In this document: positions 1 to 10,088 of the stretch, in pieces
How positions within the stretch are numbered: position 1 is the stretch's first letter
How the letters are laid out: every line of letters begins with the position of its first letter
Assembly (NCBI RefSeq): GCF_018457175.1
Contig: NZ_JAGFNU010000002.1
Coordinates: 337,129-401,128 of the forward strand
Reading direction: 5' to 3'
DNA length: 64,000 bases
Source of the DNA: Pseudohalocynthiibacter aestuariivivens
Lineage (GTDB): Bacteria > Pseudomonadota > Alphaproteobacteria > Rhodobacterales > Rhodobacteraceae
Notes under the pieces: model-generated
What the model was told of the DNA's origin: nothing
Database searches by the model: none
The model's input: only the letters and a program-made list of their open reading frames with translations
Translations under genes and position numbers: made by a program

Positions 1-186
1 CTGCTTGATGGTGCGCCTTCCGCGTATCGCGACGCCGTTTTGCTTAACGCCGCCGCAGCACTTGTTGTAGCCGGAGTGGCGCATGATCTCCCAGAAGGGG
101 TCGATATGGCCCGGGCTTCTATCGATTCAGGCGCGGCCAAATCCAAGGTTATTGGCCTTGCGCACATTACATCGGAGCCCCAATGA
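1..186 (+). CDS. trpD: Anthranilate phosphoribosyltransferase, C-terminal end (partial)
   Basis: The window opens inside this gene. The last 61 codons are in frame from base 1 to the TGA at 184-186. The visible stretch contains the [18 protein letters not shown] block and a C-terminal [12 protein letters not shown] end, both characteristic of TrpD. The enzyme transfers phosphoribosyl from PRPP to anthranilate in tryptophan synthesis. The stop codon overlaps the ATG of trpC (ATGA), so the two are probably translationally coupled. The catalytic glycine-rich loop lies outside the window, so activity cannot be judged here. Confidence 0.93.
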   Translation: MLDGAPSAYRDAVLLNAAAALVVAGVAHDLPEGVDMARASIDSGAAKSKVIGLAHITSEPQ

Positions 187-995
187 CAGGAACCGTTCTT
201 GATAAGATCAAAGCTTACAAGCTTGAAGAAGTCGCCGCGCGCAAGGCCGAGCGTCCATTTGCCGAGGTCGAGGCAGCCGCACGCGAAGCTTCGCCAACGC
301 GCGGATTTGCGCAGTCGTTGGTACGGGCAACGCACACTGGTTATGGTTTAATCGCCGAAATTAAGAAAGCGAGCCCGTCCAAGGGCCTGATCCGCGCGGA
401 TTTTGACCCGCCTACGCTTGCAAAAGCCTATGAGGCGGGCGGCGCGACCTGTTTGAGTGTTCTGACCGACGCACCGTCCTTTCAGGGGGCTGACGCCTTT
501 CTTACGGCCGCGCGAAATGCGACCTCCCTGCCCGCTTTGCGCAAAGATTTCATGTATGACCCGTATCAGGTCGCAGAGGCGCGCGCGCTCCACGCGGACT
601 GTATATTGATCATCATGGCCAGCGTAAGTGACGCCCAGGCCACCGAACTTGAAGATGCAGCCATAGGCTGGGATATGGACGTTCTCGTCGAAGTTCATAA
701 CGAGGAAGAACTTGACCGCGCTGCCACGCTTAAATCTTCGCTGTTGGGTATTAACAATCGAGACCTCAAAACATTTGAAACATCGCTCGACACAACACGG
801 CGCCTGTCGCGTCTCGCGCCAGCCGAAAAGGTTCTTGTGTCTGAGAGCGGCCTGAATTCGCCCGCTGATCTTGCAGATATGGCGCGGTACGGGGCGCGCG
901 TGTTTTTGATTGGCGAGAGCCTGATGCGGCAGGAAGATGTGGCTACGGCGACTCGTGCGCTGCTCGCGAACCCGTTAATGCCCGGGGGGATGTAG
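183..995 (+). CDS. trpC: Indole-3-glycerol phosphate synthase
   Basis: This 270-residue single-domain TIM-barrel enzyme closes the indole ring: CdRP gives indole-3-glycerol phosphate, CO2 and water. Recognisable motifs are [11 protein letters not shown] near residue 62, the LRKDF strand near 120, [19 protein letters not shown] near 190, VSESGL and the phosphate-binding [12 protein letters not shown] near the C-terminus. The length is normal for a monofunctional TrpC, with no TrpF fusion. The start overlaps the trpD stop, and the TAG is followed directly by the moaC ATG, so trpD-trpC-moaC-moeA look like one transcript. This trp to molybdopterin arrangement is common in Rhodobacterales. Confidence 0.97.
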   Translation: MTGTVLDKIKAYKLEEVAARKAERPFAEVEAAAREASPTRGFAQSLVRATHTGYGLIAEIKKASPSKGLIRADFDPPTLAKAYEAGGATCLSVLTDAPSFQGADAFLTAARNATSLPALRKDFMYDPYQVAEARALHADCILIIMASVSDAQATELEDAAIGWDMDVLVEVHNEEELDRAATLKSSLLGINNRDLKTFETSLDTTRRLSRLAPAEKVLVSESGLNSPADLADMARYGARVFLIGESLMRQEDVATATRALLANPLMPGGM

Positions 996-1472
996 ATGAG
1001 TGGATTGACCCATTTTGATGGCAAGGGTGACGCCCATATGGTCGACGTGTCTGAAAAGGCCGTCACAACGCGCGTTGCTATTGCGGCTGGTTACGTTAAG
1101 ATGTCACGTGAAACCCTTGAAACTATTATAGAAGGTCGAGCGAAAAAAGGCGATGTTCTTGGAGTCGCACGACTTGCCGGTATCATGGGGGCGAAAAAAA
1201 CCTCTGAACTGATCCCGCTCTGTCACCCTTTGCCCATAACGAAAGTTGCGGTTGAGCTTTCACCAGACAGTGATTTGCCAGGTATAATGATCGAGGCAAC
1301 CGTAAAAACAACCGGCCAGACCGGCGTTGAAATGGAAGCCCTTACAGCGGTTACGACAGCCGCGCTGACCCTTTATGACATGGTAAAAGCCGTTGATAAG
1401 TCCATGGTCATTTCCGATGTCCGCCTGATCCTGAAAGAAGGCGGAAAATCAGGGCGTTACGAGGCAAAATAA
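996..1472 (+). CDS. moaC: Cyclic pyranopterin monophosphate synthase MoaC
   Basis: This 158-residue protein has the usual MoaC length. MoaC acts after the radical-SAM enzyme MoaA to form cyclic pyranopterin monophosphate in molybdenum cofactor synthesis. The signature LCHPLP (His about 77) and the later YDMVKAVDK stretch, which carries conserved catalytic Asp and Lys, are both present. The ATG follows the trpC stop with no gap, and the TAA overlaps the moeA ATG by one base (TAATG), so expression is tied to both neighbours. I saw no separate promoter. Confidence 0.97.
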   Translation: MSGLTHFDGKGDAHMVDVSEKAVTTRVAIAAGYVKMSRETLETIIEGRAKKGDVLGVARLAGIMGAKKTSELIPLCHPLPITKVAVELSPDSDLPGIMIEATVKTTGQTGVEMEALTAVTTAALTLYDMVKAVDKSMVISDVRLILKEGGKSGRYEAK

Positions 1473-2644
1473 TGATTACTGTCGCTGAGGCGCTTGAACG
1501 GGTCTTATCTCTTTTTGAACCGCTTGAACCTGAAATCGTACCATTGGCAGCAACCTGTGGACGCGTTCTTGCCCAGCCGGTAACCGCAAACCGTAGTCAG
1601 CCGCCATTCGCAGCCTCGGCAATGGATGGTTACGCCCTTATGGGTGTTGAGGCAGAACCAGACGCAATGTTCAAAGTGATCGGGGAATCTGCGGCCGGAC
1701 ACGGATTTGACGGGGTCGTTAAAGCGGGTCAGGCAGTGCGTATTTTTACCGGCGCTCCGCTTCCAACCGGTGCGACGCGCGTCATCATTCAGGAAGATGT
1801 CAATCGAAGCGGTGATGTCATCACCTTGAAACACGAACTGGATCAGAAAGATTATATTCGCCCTGCCGGTGCTGATTTCAGCAAAGGTGATACAATCAAG
1901 GCGCCCCGTCTCATTTCGCCCAGCGATGTTGCCCTGTTTGCATCGATGAACCTTCCTGCTGTTCCTGTGGCACGGCGACCTGTCGTAGCGCTGATTGCGA
2001 CAGGTGATGAACTGGTCATGCCAGGCGATGTTCCAAATCAGGATCAGATCATCGCATCGAACAGTTTCGGGTTGAAAGCGTTGTTCGAACAGCACGGTGC
2101 TGAGGTTCGTATGCTTCCGATTGCAAGCGATACAGAAGGTTCGCTCCGCACAGCATTTGAATTGACCAAAGGTGCTGATCTTATCGTCACAATCGGTGGA
2201 GCCTCGGTCGGTGACCACGATCTTGTTGGGAAAGTTGCAACCGATCTTGGAATGGAACGCGCATTTTACAAGGTGGCCATGCGCCCCGGAAAACCCCTGA
2301 TGGCGGGTAAACTTTCTCGCACCCCAATGGTTGGCTTGCCGGGAAACCCGGTTTCGTCAATGGTTTGTGGTCATATCTTCATCTTACCAGCTTTGCGCAA
2401 ACTACAGGGGCTTCCGGAACAACCCGCAGCATTGTTAAAAGCAGAGCTCGCCGCGCCTTTGGGCCAAAACGGCCCTCGGGAACATTATATGCGTGCCAAG
2501 GTAAGTGACGGAGAAATCACCGCTTTTGCGCGTCAGGACAGTTCCCTGCTAACAGTTCTGGCAGACGCCAATGCGCTTTTGGTACGTGAACCCCATGATC
2601 CGGCAAAAGAAGTTGGAGCAATGGTCAGCTACCTGCTGCTCTAG
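1472..2644 (+). CDS. moeA: Molybdopterin molybdenumtransferase MoeA
   Basis: This 390-residue protein inserts molybdate into adenylated molybdopterin in the cytoplasm. The order of visible motifs is standard: PPFAASAMDGYAL near residue 43, the GDEL turn of the MoCF-binding domain near 185, GGASVGDHD near 243, and GLPGNPVSS near 288, followed by the C-terminal beta-barrel domain IV. It starts on the last base of the moaC stop. The next gene, lexA, lies 102 bases downstream behind its own SOS-controlled promoter, so this is probably the end of the trp-moa transcript, although I see no hairpin terminator. Confidence 0.96.
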   Translation: MITVAEALERVLSLFEPLEPEIVPLAATCGRVLAQPVTANRSQPPFAASAMDGYALMGVEAEPDAMFKVIGESAAGHGFDGVVKAGQAVRIFTGAPLPTGATRVIIQEDVNRSGDVITLKHELDQKDYIRPAGADFSKGDTIKAPRLISPSDVALFASMNLPAVPVARRPVVALIATGDELVMPGDVPNQDQIIASNSFGLKALFEQHGAEVRMLPIASDTEGSLRTAFELTKGADLIVTIGGASVGDHDLVGKVATDLGMERAFYKVAMRPGKPLMAGKLSRTPMVGLPGNPVSSMVCGHIFILPALRKLQGLPEQPAALLKAELAAPLGQNGPREHYMRAKVSDGEITAFARQDSSLLTVLADANALLVREPHDPAKEVGAMVSYLLL

Positions 2645-2663
2645 CGTATTTCCATTAGAAATG

Positions 2664-2703
2664 TTGACACAAAAAGGGAACATGGGTAGAACATGTCCTG
2701 AAC
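2664..2703 (+). promoter_or_regulatory. lexA promoter with overlapping SOS boxes
   Basis: A TTGACA -35 element lies at 2664-2669. Seventeen bases downstream is TAGAAC (2687-2692), a fair -10. GAAC occurs at 2678-2681, 2689-2692 and 2700-2703, each separated by exactly seven bases. GAAC-N7-GAAC is the reverse complement of the alphaproteobacterial LexA site GTTC-N7-GTTC, so two overlapping boxes cover the promoter. LexA autoregulation is established for the family. A fourth GAAC at 2713 is out of register. Confidence 0.85.
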
Positions 2704-2746
2704 ACCCATGAGGAACATGGGGTATTCGGGCGAGAGGATTATTGAG

Positions 2747-3436
2747 ATGCTTACCAAGAAGCAATTGGAATTGCTCAGTTTTATCAACAAGCGGGTACAG
2801 CGCGATGGCGTTCCACCTTCTTTTGACGAAATGAAAGAGGCGCTGGACCTCCGATCAAAGTCAGGTATTCACCGTTTGATCACCGCGCTGGAAGAGCGTG
2901 GCTTTATCCGGCGACTTGCCCACCGTGCCCGTGCAATAGAAATCGTGAAACTGCCCGAAACTCTTGGCGGAACAGGGTTTCAACCTCGGGTGATCGAAGG
3001 TGACAAACCTGAAGCGACACCCGCTTTGGCGATGCAAATTGAAAAAACACATGCCCTTGAGCTGCCCGTTTTAGGGCGTATTGCTGCAGGTGTCCCGATC
3101 GAAGCGATAAGCGAAGCGTCCCGCAGTGTTGCGGTCCCGGGCCAGATGCTAACAAGCAAAGACCCGCATTACGCGCTTGAAGTCAAAGGCGACTCGATGA
3201 TCGACGCCGGGATCAACGATGGTGATGTTGTCGTTATTCGGGAAACGAACACCGCTGATAATGGGGATATCATTGTCGCGTTGATCGAAGGATATGAGGC
3301 GACTCTCAAAAGGTTCCGTCGCAAAGGTAATATGATCGCGCTTGAAGCGGCGAACCCAGCCTATGAAACGCGTGTGCTGCCGCAGAACCAGGTTAAAGTT
3401 CAGGGACGGCTCGTCGGATTGATCCGCACCTACTAG
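2747..3436 (+). CDS. lexA: SOS repressor LexA
   Basis: LexA represses DNA-damage genes until RecA filaments trigger its self-cleavage. The ATG at 2747 was chosen because family members begin [10 protein letters not shown] and a GAGAGG ribosome site sits ten bases upstream; an in-frame ATG at 2708 would add 13 unconserved residues lying inside the operator. The product has 229 residues, with a winged-helix DNA-binding domain at 1-70 ([17 protein letters not shown] recognition region), the Ala114-Gly115 cleavage site in RIAAGVP, and a Ser150/Lys188 dyad in VKGDSM and ATLKRF. Three tandem GAAC half-sites upstream indicate autorepression. Confidence 0.96.
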   Translation: MLTKKQLELLSFINKRVQRDGVPPSFDEMKEALDLRSKSGIHRLITALEERGFIRRLAHRARAIEIVKLPETLGGTGFQPRVIEGDKPEATPALAMQIEKTHALELPVLGRIAAGVPIEAISEASRSVAVPGQMLTSKDPHYALEVKGDSMIDAGINDGDVVVIRETNTADNGDIIVALIEGYEATLKRFRRKGNMIALEAANPAYETRVLPQNQVKVQGRLVGLIRTY

Positions 3437-3441
3437 GCACA

Positions 3442-5481
3442 TCAACGCCGGGTCCAAAGCCTGTTTCCAGCGCGTTCTGCTGCCGTGACGCGCCTTACGC
3501 CAGTCGGCTCTACATAAATCGCAATGCTGCCGTTCTGAGCAAAGTAACCCGCATCCAGAAATTCGCAATCTCCGCCCGGCTTTTCCTGGGCAATCATGGT
3601 TATTACCCATCGACCGCCAGAGCATGCGCTTTCAATATGCGGTGTTGCCGCTTTACCAGGGAGATGAAGAAACGCCACACCGCCAAGCGTAAAGCGTGTC
3701 CCATTCTCAGAAAATTCAAAACCTCTACGCGCATATGCCGCGTCCTGATCTGCGGCGTCGCCATCATTCTCAAGCCAGCTTAGCGTAGTAAAACCGTCGC
3801 CTCGCGGCTTGTTCAGTGCGCGCCCCTGATCGGTCATCAGCCCAATCAAGCCACCCGTCTCTGATATTAACAACTGAGGTCGTTCAGTTTCTGCCCAAAG
3901 GAAAAAGCCAGCGGCAAGGCCCAAAATTCCGAGCAAGCGCGGCTTTCCAGCCCACAGAACCAGAAACAATGCACCAAGTACAATGAGCGGCAGAACGATA
4001 GGGTCCGGCGTTACGATTTGAATGGCCGCGCCTTCCAGATTTGCCACCCAATCCGCGACAGCAAGAATCCACTTTATCCCAAGCCGCATGACGACAAGGC
4101 CAACCCAACTAAGCCCAAATGGCGTTAGCAGCAACGCAACAACCGCAGACGGGATCACAACACTACCCATCATCGGAACCGTAAGCAGATTGGCGAGCAG
4201 CCCATACTGCGCAATTTGGTTGAAATGCGCGGCCGCAATTGGCGCGGTTGCAACGCCAGCAACGGCCGAGGACACAAGCAACGCCAGAACAGGACGCAAC
4301 GCTTTTGGAATCTTCCAAGTCTGCCAGTTCTGTAGTGTTCCAAAAACAGCGACCAGCGCGGTTGTCGCGGCAAATGACATTTGGAAACCCGGGCCAATCA
4401 GGCTTTGGGGATACAGAACCAGCACGATCATCGCTGCAACGGCCACAGCCCGCAACGTCAGCGCACGCCTGTCAAAACAAACGGCAGTCAACATAACCGC
4501 GACCATAATGTAGGCGCGCACCGTTGCAATACTTCCGCCCGAAAGCAAAAGATACCCTGTCGCAACGCAAAGTGCCGCGACCGCCGAGATTTTCTTGACC
4601 AGCAGCCGCAGCGCTAAGAATGGTAACGGTGCCAACCCATACCGTAGGAACGCAAATACAAAAGCCGTAAGCAAACCCATGTGAAGCCTCGATATCGCGA
4701 GCAGATGTGCAAGGTTCGAGCGGCGCAGGTTCTCCATCGTTTCGGTGCTGATAGCACTTCGGTCCCCGGTCATGATCGCAGCCGCGAACGCGCCCGCCTC
4801 ACCTGGAACCGCGTTCTGGATGGCGTGCGAATAGTCTTGCCGAAGCTTTCTGATCTTCAGTGCGGCATTCCCGGGCGTCGGCGGGCTAAGAACCAGAACT
4901 GGGCTGCGCGTGTATCCCACCGCACCAAGGCGCTCGAACCACGCCTTGCGTCGAAAGTCAAAACCACCCGGCTCTGCCGGACCCTGTGGTGGCGAAAGAT
5001 GCCCCGTCAAAATGACTGTTGCGCCAATTTCGCCAAGAAAGATGCTGTTTCTGTCATGGAGCGATACACGCACCCGGTGCGGGGTATGCGTTACGTTTTC
5101 CAGAACAACATGATCGAGTGTTATCCGTAACTTATTGCTTTGTGATCGGTCGATGTTAACGACCCGGCCCTCAATCGGTCCGTAATACCGAAATCCAAGT
5201 TTTGGTGCGTCTGCTCTGTGGGCGTGAACCCCCGCCACAACCACACCGGCAAGTATCAACGCAAGGCTGAGGATTACGGGGGACATTTCTTCGTTTGACA
5301 GGCGCGCCAGGCCCAGCAAAAACAGGACCCCGAGGGTGAGCAAAAGAAAGGCGATACCCTGTGGCTCTTCTGACAAACCAAAGTAAGTACCAATTCCAAC
5401 ACCCAGACAAACCGGGGTCCAGGGAAACAAATACCCCCTTTGCGTCGCCAACAGATGAAAGGGGTTGAGAACGCGGCGCAC
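3442..5481 (-). CDS. comEC: ComEC/Rec2-family DNA uptake channel protein
   Basis: This 679-residue polytopic inner-membrane protein is related to ComEC, which carries single-stranded DNA across the inner membrane during transformation. The N-terminal DUF4131-like part (about residues 15-190) with two early membrane segments is followed by the competence domain (about 210-500) with the motif GDRSAIS and many hydrophobic helices. No full metallo-beta-lactamase domain follows, only about 150 residues of soluble tail. The start is GTG at 5481 with AGGA just upstream. It converges on lexA with a 5-base gap and is divergent from gltX. Natural competence is inferred only from this homology. Confidence 0.9.
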   Translation of the reverse strand: MRRVLNPFHLLATQRGYLFPWTPVCLGVGIGTYFGLSEEPQGIAFLLLTLGVLFLLGLARLSNEEMSPVILSLALILAGVVVAGVHAHRADAPKLGFRYYGPIEGRVVNIDRSQSNKLRITLDHVVLENVTHTPHRVRVSLHDRNSIFLGEIGATVILTGHLSPPQGPAEPGGFDFRRKAWFERLGAVGYTRSPVLVLSPPTPGNAALKIRKLRQDYSHAIQNAVPGEAGAFAAAIMTGDRSAISTETMENLRRSNLAHLLAISRLHMGLLTAFVFAFLRYGLAPLPFLALRLLVKKISAVAALCVATGYLLLSGGSIATVRAYIMVAVMLTAVCFDRRALTLRAVAVAAMIVLVLYPQSLIGPGFQMSFAATTALVAVFGTLQNWQTWKIPKALRPVLALLVSSAVAGVATAPIAAAHFNQIAQYGLLANLLTVPMMGSVVIPSAVVALLLTPFGLSWVGLVVMRLGIKWILAVADWVANLEGAAIQIVTPDPIVLPLIVLGALFLVLWAGKPRLLGILGLAAGFFLWAETERPQLLISETGGLIGLMTDQGRALNKPRGDGFTTLSWLENDGDAADQDAAYARRGFEFSENGTRFTLGGVAFLHLPGKAATPHIESACSGGRWVITMIAQEKPGGDCEFLDAGYFAQNGSIAIYVEPTGVRRVTAAERAGNRLWTRR

Positions 5482-5558
5482 CCTTGTCCTAAGCCTCCGG
5501 TCTCACTAAAACAGCCTGAACGCTAATCTCCTTTTGGTTTCCAGAAAGTTAACGCCCA

Positions 5559-6974
5559 ATGTCAGAGCGCCCAGTCGTTACCCGTTTTGCCCCGTCGCCC
5601 ACTGGATCTTTGCATATCGGTGGTGCGCGAACGGCGTTGTTTAACTGGCTATATGCGCGTGGTCGCGGCGGAAAGTTTCTGCTTCGCATAGAAGATACTG
5701 ATCGGGCACGCTCTACCCCAGAAGCAACCGCAGCAATCTTACATGGGCTGGAATGGCTTGGGCTGGATTATGACGGTGAAGCCGTTAGCCAATTTGAATG
5801 CGCAGACCGCCACGCCGAAGTTGCACATGCGATGCTTGCCTCCGGCCATGCTTACAAGTGTTTTTCTACCCAGGAAGAAATCGCTGCCTTTCGTGAACAG
5901 GCAAAAGCAGCAGGGACATCAACGCTGTTTCAAAGCCCGTGGCGGGACGCAGATCCATCAACGCACCCGGATGCGCCATTTGTCATTCGCGTCAAAGCGC
6001 CCCGCGAAGGGGAAACCGTGATCGATGATCGGGTGCAGGGCCGTGTCACTTTTCGAAACAGCACACTCGACGACATGATTTGTTTACGTTCAGATGGCAC
6101 ACCGACCTACATGCTGGCAGTTGTTGTTGATGATCACGACATGGGAGTGACCCATATCATACGCGGGGATGATCACCTGGCTAACGCTGCGCGTCAGACG
6201 ATGGTCTACAATGCGATGGGGTGGGATGTGCCTGTCTGGGCGCATATCCCGCTTATTCACGGTGCCGATGGCAAGAAACTCTCAAAACGCCACGGCGCAC
6301 TAGGTGTCGGAGAGTATCAGGCGATGGGGTATTCTGCCGCTGGCATGCGCAACTATCTGGCGCGCCTTGGCTGGAGCCATGGGGATGACGAGTTTTTCAC
6401 AGACGAACAGGCAATATCCTGGTTCAATCTGGAGGGAATTGGCAAATCCCCTGCCCGCTTTGATTTCAAAAAACTTGAAAATCTTTCAGGTCAGCACATC
6501 GCAAAAACAGAAAATGCTGCACTGCTGCATGAAATCGCCTCTTATTTGGACGCAAAAGAAGAGCAACCGCTCACAGCGGATCAAATGACTGCGCTCAGTC
6601 GTGCATTATACTGTGTAAAGGAAAGGGCCAAAACCTTTGGCGAACTCATTGATAAAGCTCATTTTGTTTTAGGATCACGTCCGTTTATCCCCGATGAAAA
6701 AGCACAGAAATCGCTTGATAATGTATCCCATAGTATACTGTTTGAATTGACGCCGCAGCTGCAAAATGCTACATGGTCCCGAGACGACTTGGAAGCCGCA
6801 GTGACGCATACCGCTGAGCAGCATGACCTTACACTTGGAAAGCTAGCAGCCCCTCTTCGGGCGGTACTAACCGGAAGGGCTGTGTCGCCGAGCGTTTTCG
6901 ATATTATGCTCGTGATAGGGCGCGAAGAAACCCTTGCGCGGTTGCAAGACGCGATAAGCGCAAAAGCGCACTAA
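5559..6974 (+). CDS. gltX: Glutamyl-tRNA synthetase
   Basis: This 471-residue class I aminoacyl-tRNA synthetase charges tRNA-Glu (and in many alphaproteobacteria also tRNA-Gln). The HIGH motif appears as [14 protein letters not shown] near residue 17 and KMSKS as KKLSKRH near 240. The anticodon-binding helical domain follows to the C-terminus. Many Rhodobacterales carry two GltX paralogues and only one is visible here, so discriminating or nondiscriminating activity cannot be told. The gene is divergent from comEC with about 77 bases between them, and gltA follows after 56 bases on the same strand. Confidence 0.96.
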   Translation: MSERPVVTRFAPSPTGSLHIGGARTALFNWLYARGRGGKFLLRIEDTDRARSTPEATAAILHGLEWLGLDYDGEAVSQFECADRHAEVAHAMLASGHAYKCFSTQEEIAAFREQAKAAGTSTLFQSPWRDADPSTHPDAPFVIRVKAPREGETVIDDRVQGRVTFRNSTLDDMICLRSDGTPTYMLAVVVDDHDMGVTHIIRGDDHLANAARQTMVYNAMGWDVPVWAHIPLIHGADGKKLSKRHGALGVGEYQAMGYSAAGMRNYLARLGWSHGDDEFFTDEQAISWFNLEGIGKSPARFDFKKLENLSGQHIAKTENAALLHEIASYLDAKEEQPLTADQMTALSRALYCVKERAKTFGELIDKAHFVLGSRPFIPDEKAQKSLDNVSHSILFELTPQLQNATWSRDDLEAAVTHTAEQHDLTLGKLAAPLRAVLTGRAVSPSVFDIMLVIGREETLARLQDAISAKAH

Positions 6975-7030
6975 ATGATAAACAAAGAGCCCACCCGATC
7001 CGCGGTCTGGGCGATATGAGAGGGAATTAC

Positions 7031-8326
7031 ATGGCCGAAAATAAGAAAACCGCAACGCTGAGTTTCGGCGACAAGACATTAGAATTACCGATCTATTCCC
7101 CCACTGCCGGACCAGATGTAATCGACATTCGCAAGCTCTATGCGCAGGGCAATGTTTTCACCTATGATCCTGGCTTCACCTCGACCGCGTCTTGCGATTC
7201 AACAATTACCTTCATCGATGGTGACAAAGGTGAACTGCTGCACCGCGGATATCCTATCGATCAGCTTGCAGAAAAATCGCATTACCTAGAGGTCTGTTAT
7301 CTGCTGCTCTACGGCGAACTGCCAACCGCCGACGAGCTTGAAGATTTTGAGGCACGCGTCACCAACCACACGATGGTGCACGAACAGATGCACAATTTTT
7401 TCCGTGGGTTCCGGCGCGATGCGCATCCAATGGCGACAATGGTCGGGGTCGTTGGCGCGATGTCTGCCTTTTACCATGACTCAACCGATATCAACGACGA
7501 GTATCAACGCGAAGTTGCCTCAGTCCGGATGATCGCAAAACTGCCGACAATTGCGGCGATGGCTTTTAAATACTCGATTGGACAACCCTTTGTTTATCCG
7601 CGCAACGACCTGGACTATGCGTCAAACTTCCTGCGGATGTGTTTTTCCGTTCCGGCGGAAGACTATGAAGTAGATCCGATCCTGGCGCGCGCAATGGACC
7701 GGATTTTCACACTGCACGCCGACCACGAGCAAAACGCATCGACCTCTACAGTGCGTCTGGCCGGGTCTTCGGGCGCGAACCCATTTGCCTGTATTGCTGC
7801 TGGTATCGCATGTCTCTGGGGGCCAGCGCACGGTGGCGCAAACCAGGCATGTCTTGAAATGTTAAGGAATATTGGCACAGTTGACCGCATTCCGGAATTT
7901 ATCGCGCGGGCAAAAGACAAGAATGATCCGTTCCGCCTAATGGGCTTTGGTCACCGGGTTTACAAAAACTTTGACCCGCGCGCCAAAGTGCTAAAACAAT
8001 CCGCTGACGAAGTTTTGGAGCTTCTAGGTGTTGAAAACAACGAGACGCTGAAAGTCGCGAAGGAACTGGAAAAGATTGCATTGGAAGACAGCTATTTCGC
8101 CGAGAAAAAGCTCTACCCCAACGTTGATTTCTATTCTGGCATTATTCTGGATGCGATGGGTTTCCCCACTTCGATGTTCACGCCAATTTTCGCTTTGTCG
8201 CGCACCGTTGGCTGGATTTCGCAGTGGAAAGAAATGCTTGGCGATCCACAACTGAAGATCGGCCGGCCACGCCAGCTTTATCTTGGCGACACAAAGCGTA
8301 ATTATGTGGATGTCGAAGAACGTTGA
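7031..8326 (+). CDS. gltA: Citrate synthase
   Basis: This 431-residue type II citrate synthase condenses oxaloacetate and acetyl-CoA at the entry of the TCA cycle. Catalytic and substrate-binding histidines are visible as His232 ([11 protein letters not shown]), His267 (GPAHGGAN) and His308 ([15 protein letters not shown]). The start was placed at ATG 7031 because the GAGAGGGA ribosome site lies just upstream and homologues begin MAENKK; an in-frame ATG at 7016 sits before that site. A strong terminator follows the stop immediately. Confidence 0.97.
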   Translation: MAENKKTATLSFGDKTLELPIYSPTAGPDVIDIRKLYAQGNVFTYDPGFTSTASCDSTITFIDGDKGELLHRGYPIDQLAEKSHYLEVCYLLLYGELPTADELEDFEARVTNHTMVHEQMHNFFRGFRRDAHPMATMVGVVGAMSAFYHDSTDINDEYQREVASVRMIAKLPTIAAMAFKYSIGQPFVYPRNDLDYASNFLRMCFSVPAEDYEVDPILARAMDRIFTLHADHEQNASTSTVRLAGSSGANPFACIAAGIACLWGPAHGGANQACLEMLRNIGTVDRIPEFIARAKDKNDPFRLMGFGHRVYKNFDPRAKVLKQSADEVLELLGVENNETLKVAKELEKIALEDSYFAEKKLYPNVDFYSGIILDAMGFPTSMFTPIFALSRTVGWISQWKEMLGDPQLKIGRPRQLYLGDTKRNYVDVEER

Positions 8327-8332
8327 TAGAAC

Positions 8333-8358
8333 AAAGGCCGCCTTTCTGGCGGCCTTTT
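8333..8358 (+). terminator. gltA Rho-independent terminator
   Basis: A perfect ten-pair stem (AAAGGCCGCC at 8333-8342 with GGCGGCCTTT at 8348-8357) and a five-base loop lie seven bases after the gltA stop and end in a T run. It ends the gltX-gltA transcript and may also act on the convergent gene at 8421-8744. Confidence 0.93.
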
Positions 8359-8420
8359 CATTTCTGTTTCTATAAGTTTACAGATGACTCTGCGTTCCTT
8401 GCTATGCACCGAACCCGCTC

Positions 8421-8744
8421 CTAGGGGTGAAAAACGATCATGATAGCAATAGCGATTGGGGCCAACCCGATGGCAGCGAGATAGGTTCCGACAACCGGAA
8501 GCCGCATTTTTCGGGCAAACTGAACGGCGCCAGGATCTGGTATTTCCTCAAAACGCTTGAACAGAAGATACTTGTTTAACGGCCAGGCGCGAACCAAATC
8601 ACCATTCCCCATCACTGTCGGGCATCCTGCATGGTGCCAAAGCTTTGGATGGTTTTTCCTTGAGCGCGTTATAAATATCCACGATGTCAGGCTTTCGAGA
8701 ACCACACAGAAAAAGAGTAGGCCTGCGAATGTCCAGAAAATCAT
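8421..8744 (-). CDS. Small inner-membrane protein of unknown function
   Basis: This 107-residue protein is not one I can name. It has a hydrophobic helix at residues 1-25 (FAGLLFFCVVLESLTSWIF), a hydrophilic middle with WHHAGCPTVMGNGDL and a run of charged residues, and a second helix at about 84-105 (LPVVGTYLAAIGLAPIAIAI). Both ends probably sit on the same side of the membrane. It lies 50 bases downstream of the enoyl-CoA hydratase gene on the same strand, where Rhodobacterales often carry ccmI, but it does not resemble CcmI. The two clear membrane spans and operon position support it as real. Confidence 0.7.
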   Translation of the reverse strand: MIFWTFAGLLFFCVVLESLTSWIFITRSRKNHPKLWHHAGCPTVMGNGDLVRAWPLNKYLLFKRFEEIPDPGAVQFARKMRLPVVGTYLAAIGLAPIAIAIMIVFHP

Positions 8745-8794
8745 TTTAAAACCCGTTTTCTTCCTGGCTCATTCTTTCAGTGACCGACCGATTT

Positions 8795-9571
8795 TCAACG
8801 CCCTTCGTAGCGTGCTGGCCGTTTTTCCAGAAATGCGAGAACACCTTCCTTGAAATCCCGGGTCTCACCGCATTCCCCTTGCAAATGCGCCTCAAGAGCC
8901 AGTTGTTCATCAAGGTTGTTGTCAAATGACCCGCGGATTGCCTTTTTAGCGTTTGAGTAGGCCACAGTTGGCCCCGCCGCGAGCTTTGCAGCGCGCCCAT
9001 ACCAATGATCTGCAAACTCTTCGTCTGACACCGCTTCCCAGATCATGCCCCAGTCACTGGCCTGACGTGCTGTAACCGGCTCTGCAAATAGTGCGGCACC
9101 CATTGCCTTGGCGGAACCCATCTGACGCGGCAACCAATATGTGCCACCAGCATCCGGGATAAGCCCGATCCGTGCAAAGGCCTGTAGGAATACAGCGCTT
9201 TCCGTTGCGATGACCACATCACAGGCCAAGGCAAGATTGGCCCCTGCCCCTGCCGCCGCACCGTTTACGGCGGCGATCGTGGGAATCGCGCAGTCAAAGA
9301 TCGCCTTTAGCATCGGTACATATTCGTCCCTCAAGGTCCGTTCCAAATCGATATTGGCCGCGCTTCCACCATCGCCAAGATCCTGGCCGGAACAAAAGGC
9401 GCGTCCCTTGCCGGTCATCACAAGCACCCGCGCATTTTTTTCCGCCTCTTTCACCGCATGGGTAATTTCCGCACGCATTTGCGTGTTCAGCGCATTCATG
9501 ACGTCGGGTCGATTGAGAGTCAGCACAGCCAGATCATCACGCACTGTCAGACGAATGGTTTGGTAATTCAT
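8795..9571 (-). CDS. Enoyl-CoA hydratase/isomerase family protein (PaaG-like)
   Basis: This 258-residue crotonase-fold protein hydrates or isomerises enoyl-CoA esters. The family signature is seen as GKGRAFCSGQDLGDGG near residue 56 and the oxyanion-hole block NGAAAGAGANLALACD near 98, followed by ARIGLIPDAGGTYWLPR, the usual second active-site region. The overall pattern is closest to the PaaG type of phenylacetate degradation. No other paa gene is nearby, so a role in phenylacetate degradation is not supported by context. The ATG at 9571 is preceded by GGGAG at good spacing; a TTG two codons earlier is less likely. Confidence 0.9.
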   Translation of the reverse strand: MNYQTIRLTVRDDLAVLTLNRPDVMNALNTQMRAEITHAVKEAEKNARVLVMTGKGRAFCSGQDLGDGGSAANIDLERTLRDEYVPMLKAIFDCAIPTIAAVNGAAAGAGANLALACDVVIATESAVFLQAFARIGLIPDAGGTYWLPRQMGSAKAMGAALFAEPVTARQASDWGMIWEAVSDEEFADHWYGRAAKLAAGPTVAYSNAKKAIRGSFDNNLDEQLALEAHLQGECGETRDFKEGVLAFLEKRPARYEGR

Positions 9572-9637
9572 CAGCAATCTCCCATATCTGATTGGATTTA
9601 TATCCAGACGTACGGCCCTAGAAACAGTTACCTGACG

Positions 9638-10084
9638 TCACTCTTCCAGTATTTCCCGTAACCGGGCTTCATCTGCTTCTGACAGGGGGGCTTGCACCAC
9701 TGTTTGACGCCTACGACGCAGATACAGGCCGCCTACGCCAAGCGACAAAAGAAGCATCACAGGGCCTGCAATCCATAGAATAATATTTGCACCGTCACTT
9801 TTGGGGCGCATCAGGACAACATCACCATAACGCGCCAAAAAGAAATCAAGAACCTCTGTATCTGTGTTGCCGCCTGAAACAAGCTCCCGCACCATCAAGC
9901 GTGCGTCCCGCGCCCAATCGGCGTTAGAAGAGGCGATGCTTTCAGACTGGCACTGTACGCAACGGATTTCATGATCAAGCGCTTGTGCACGTTCTTCCAA
10001 AACCGGATCAGCAAGCATCTCGTCTGGCTCCACAGCCCAGATCGGGCTCGCCAATAAGACCAATACAAGAATGATCCGTTTCAT
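9638..10084 (-). CDS. ccmH: Cytochrome c maturation protein CcmH
   Basis: This 148-residue membrane-anchored thiol-disulfide protein reduces apocytochrome c before haem attachment in the periplasm. It has a signal peptide at 1-17 (MKRIILVLVLLASPIWA), the redox motif RCVQC (Cys42 and Cys45), and a C-terminal membrane helix near 103-122 followed by an arginine-rich cytoplasmic tail. The start was chosen to give a proper signal peptide and lies four bases after the ccmF stop, so the two are in one operon. The length matches the short CcmH/CycL form. Confidence 0.95.
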   Translation of the reverse strand: MKRIILVLVLLASPIWAVEPDEMLADPVLEERAQALDHEIRCVQCQSESIASSNADWARDARLMVRELVSGGNTDTEVLDFFLARYGDVVLMRPKSDGANIILWIAGPVMLLLSLGVGGLYLRRRRQTVVQAPLSEADEARLREILEE

Positions 10085-10088
10085 ATAC

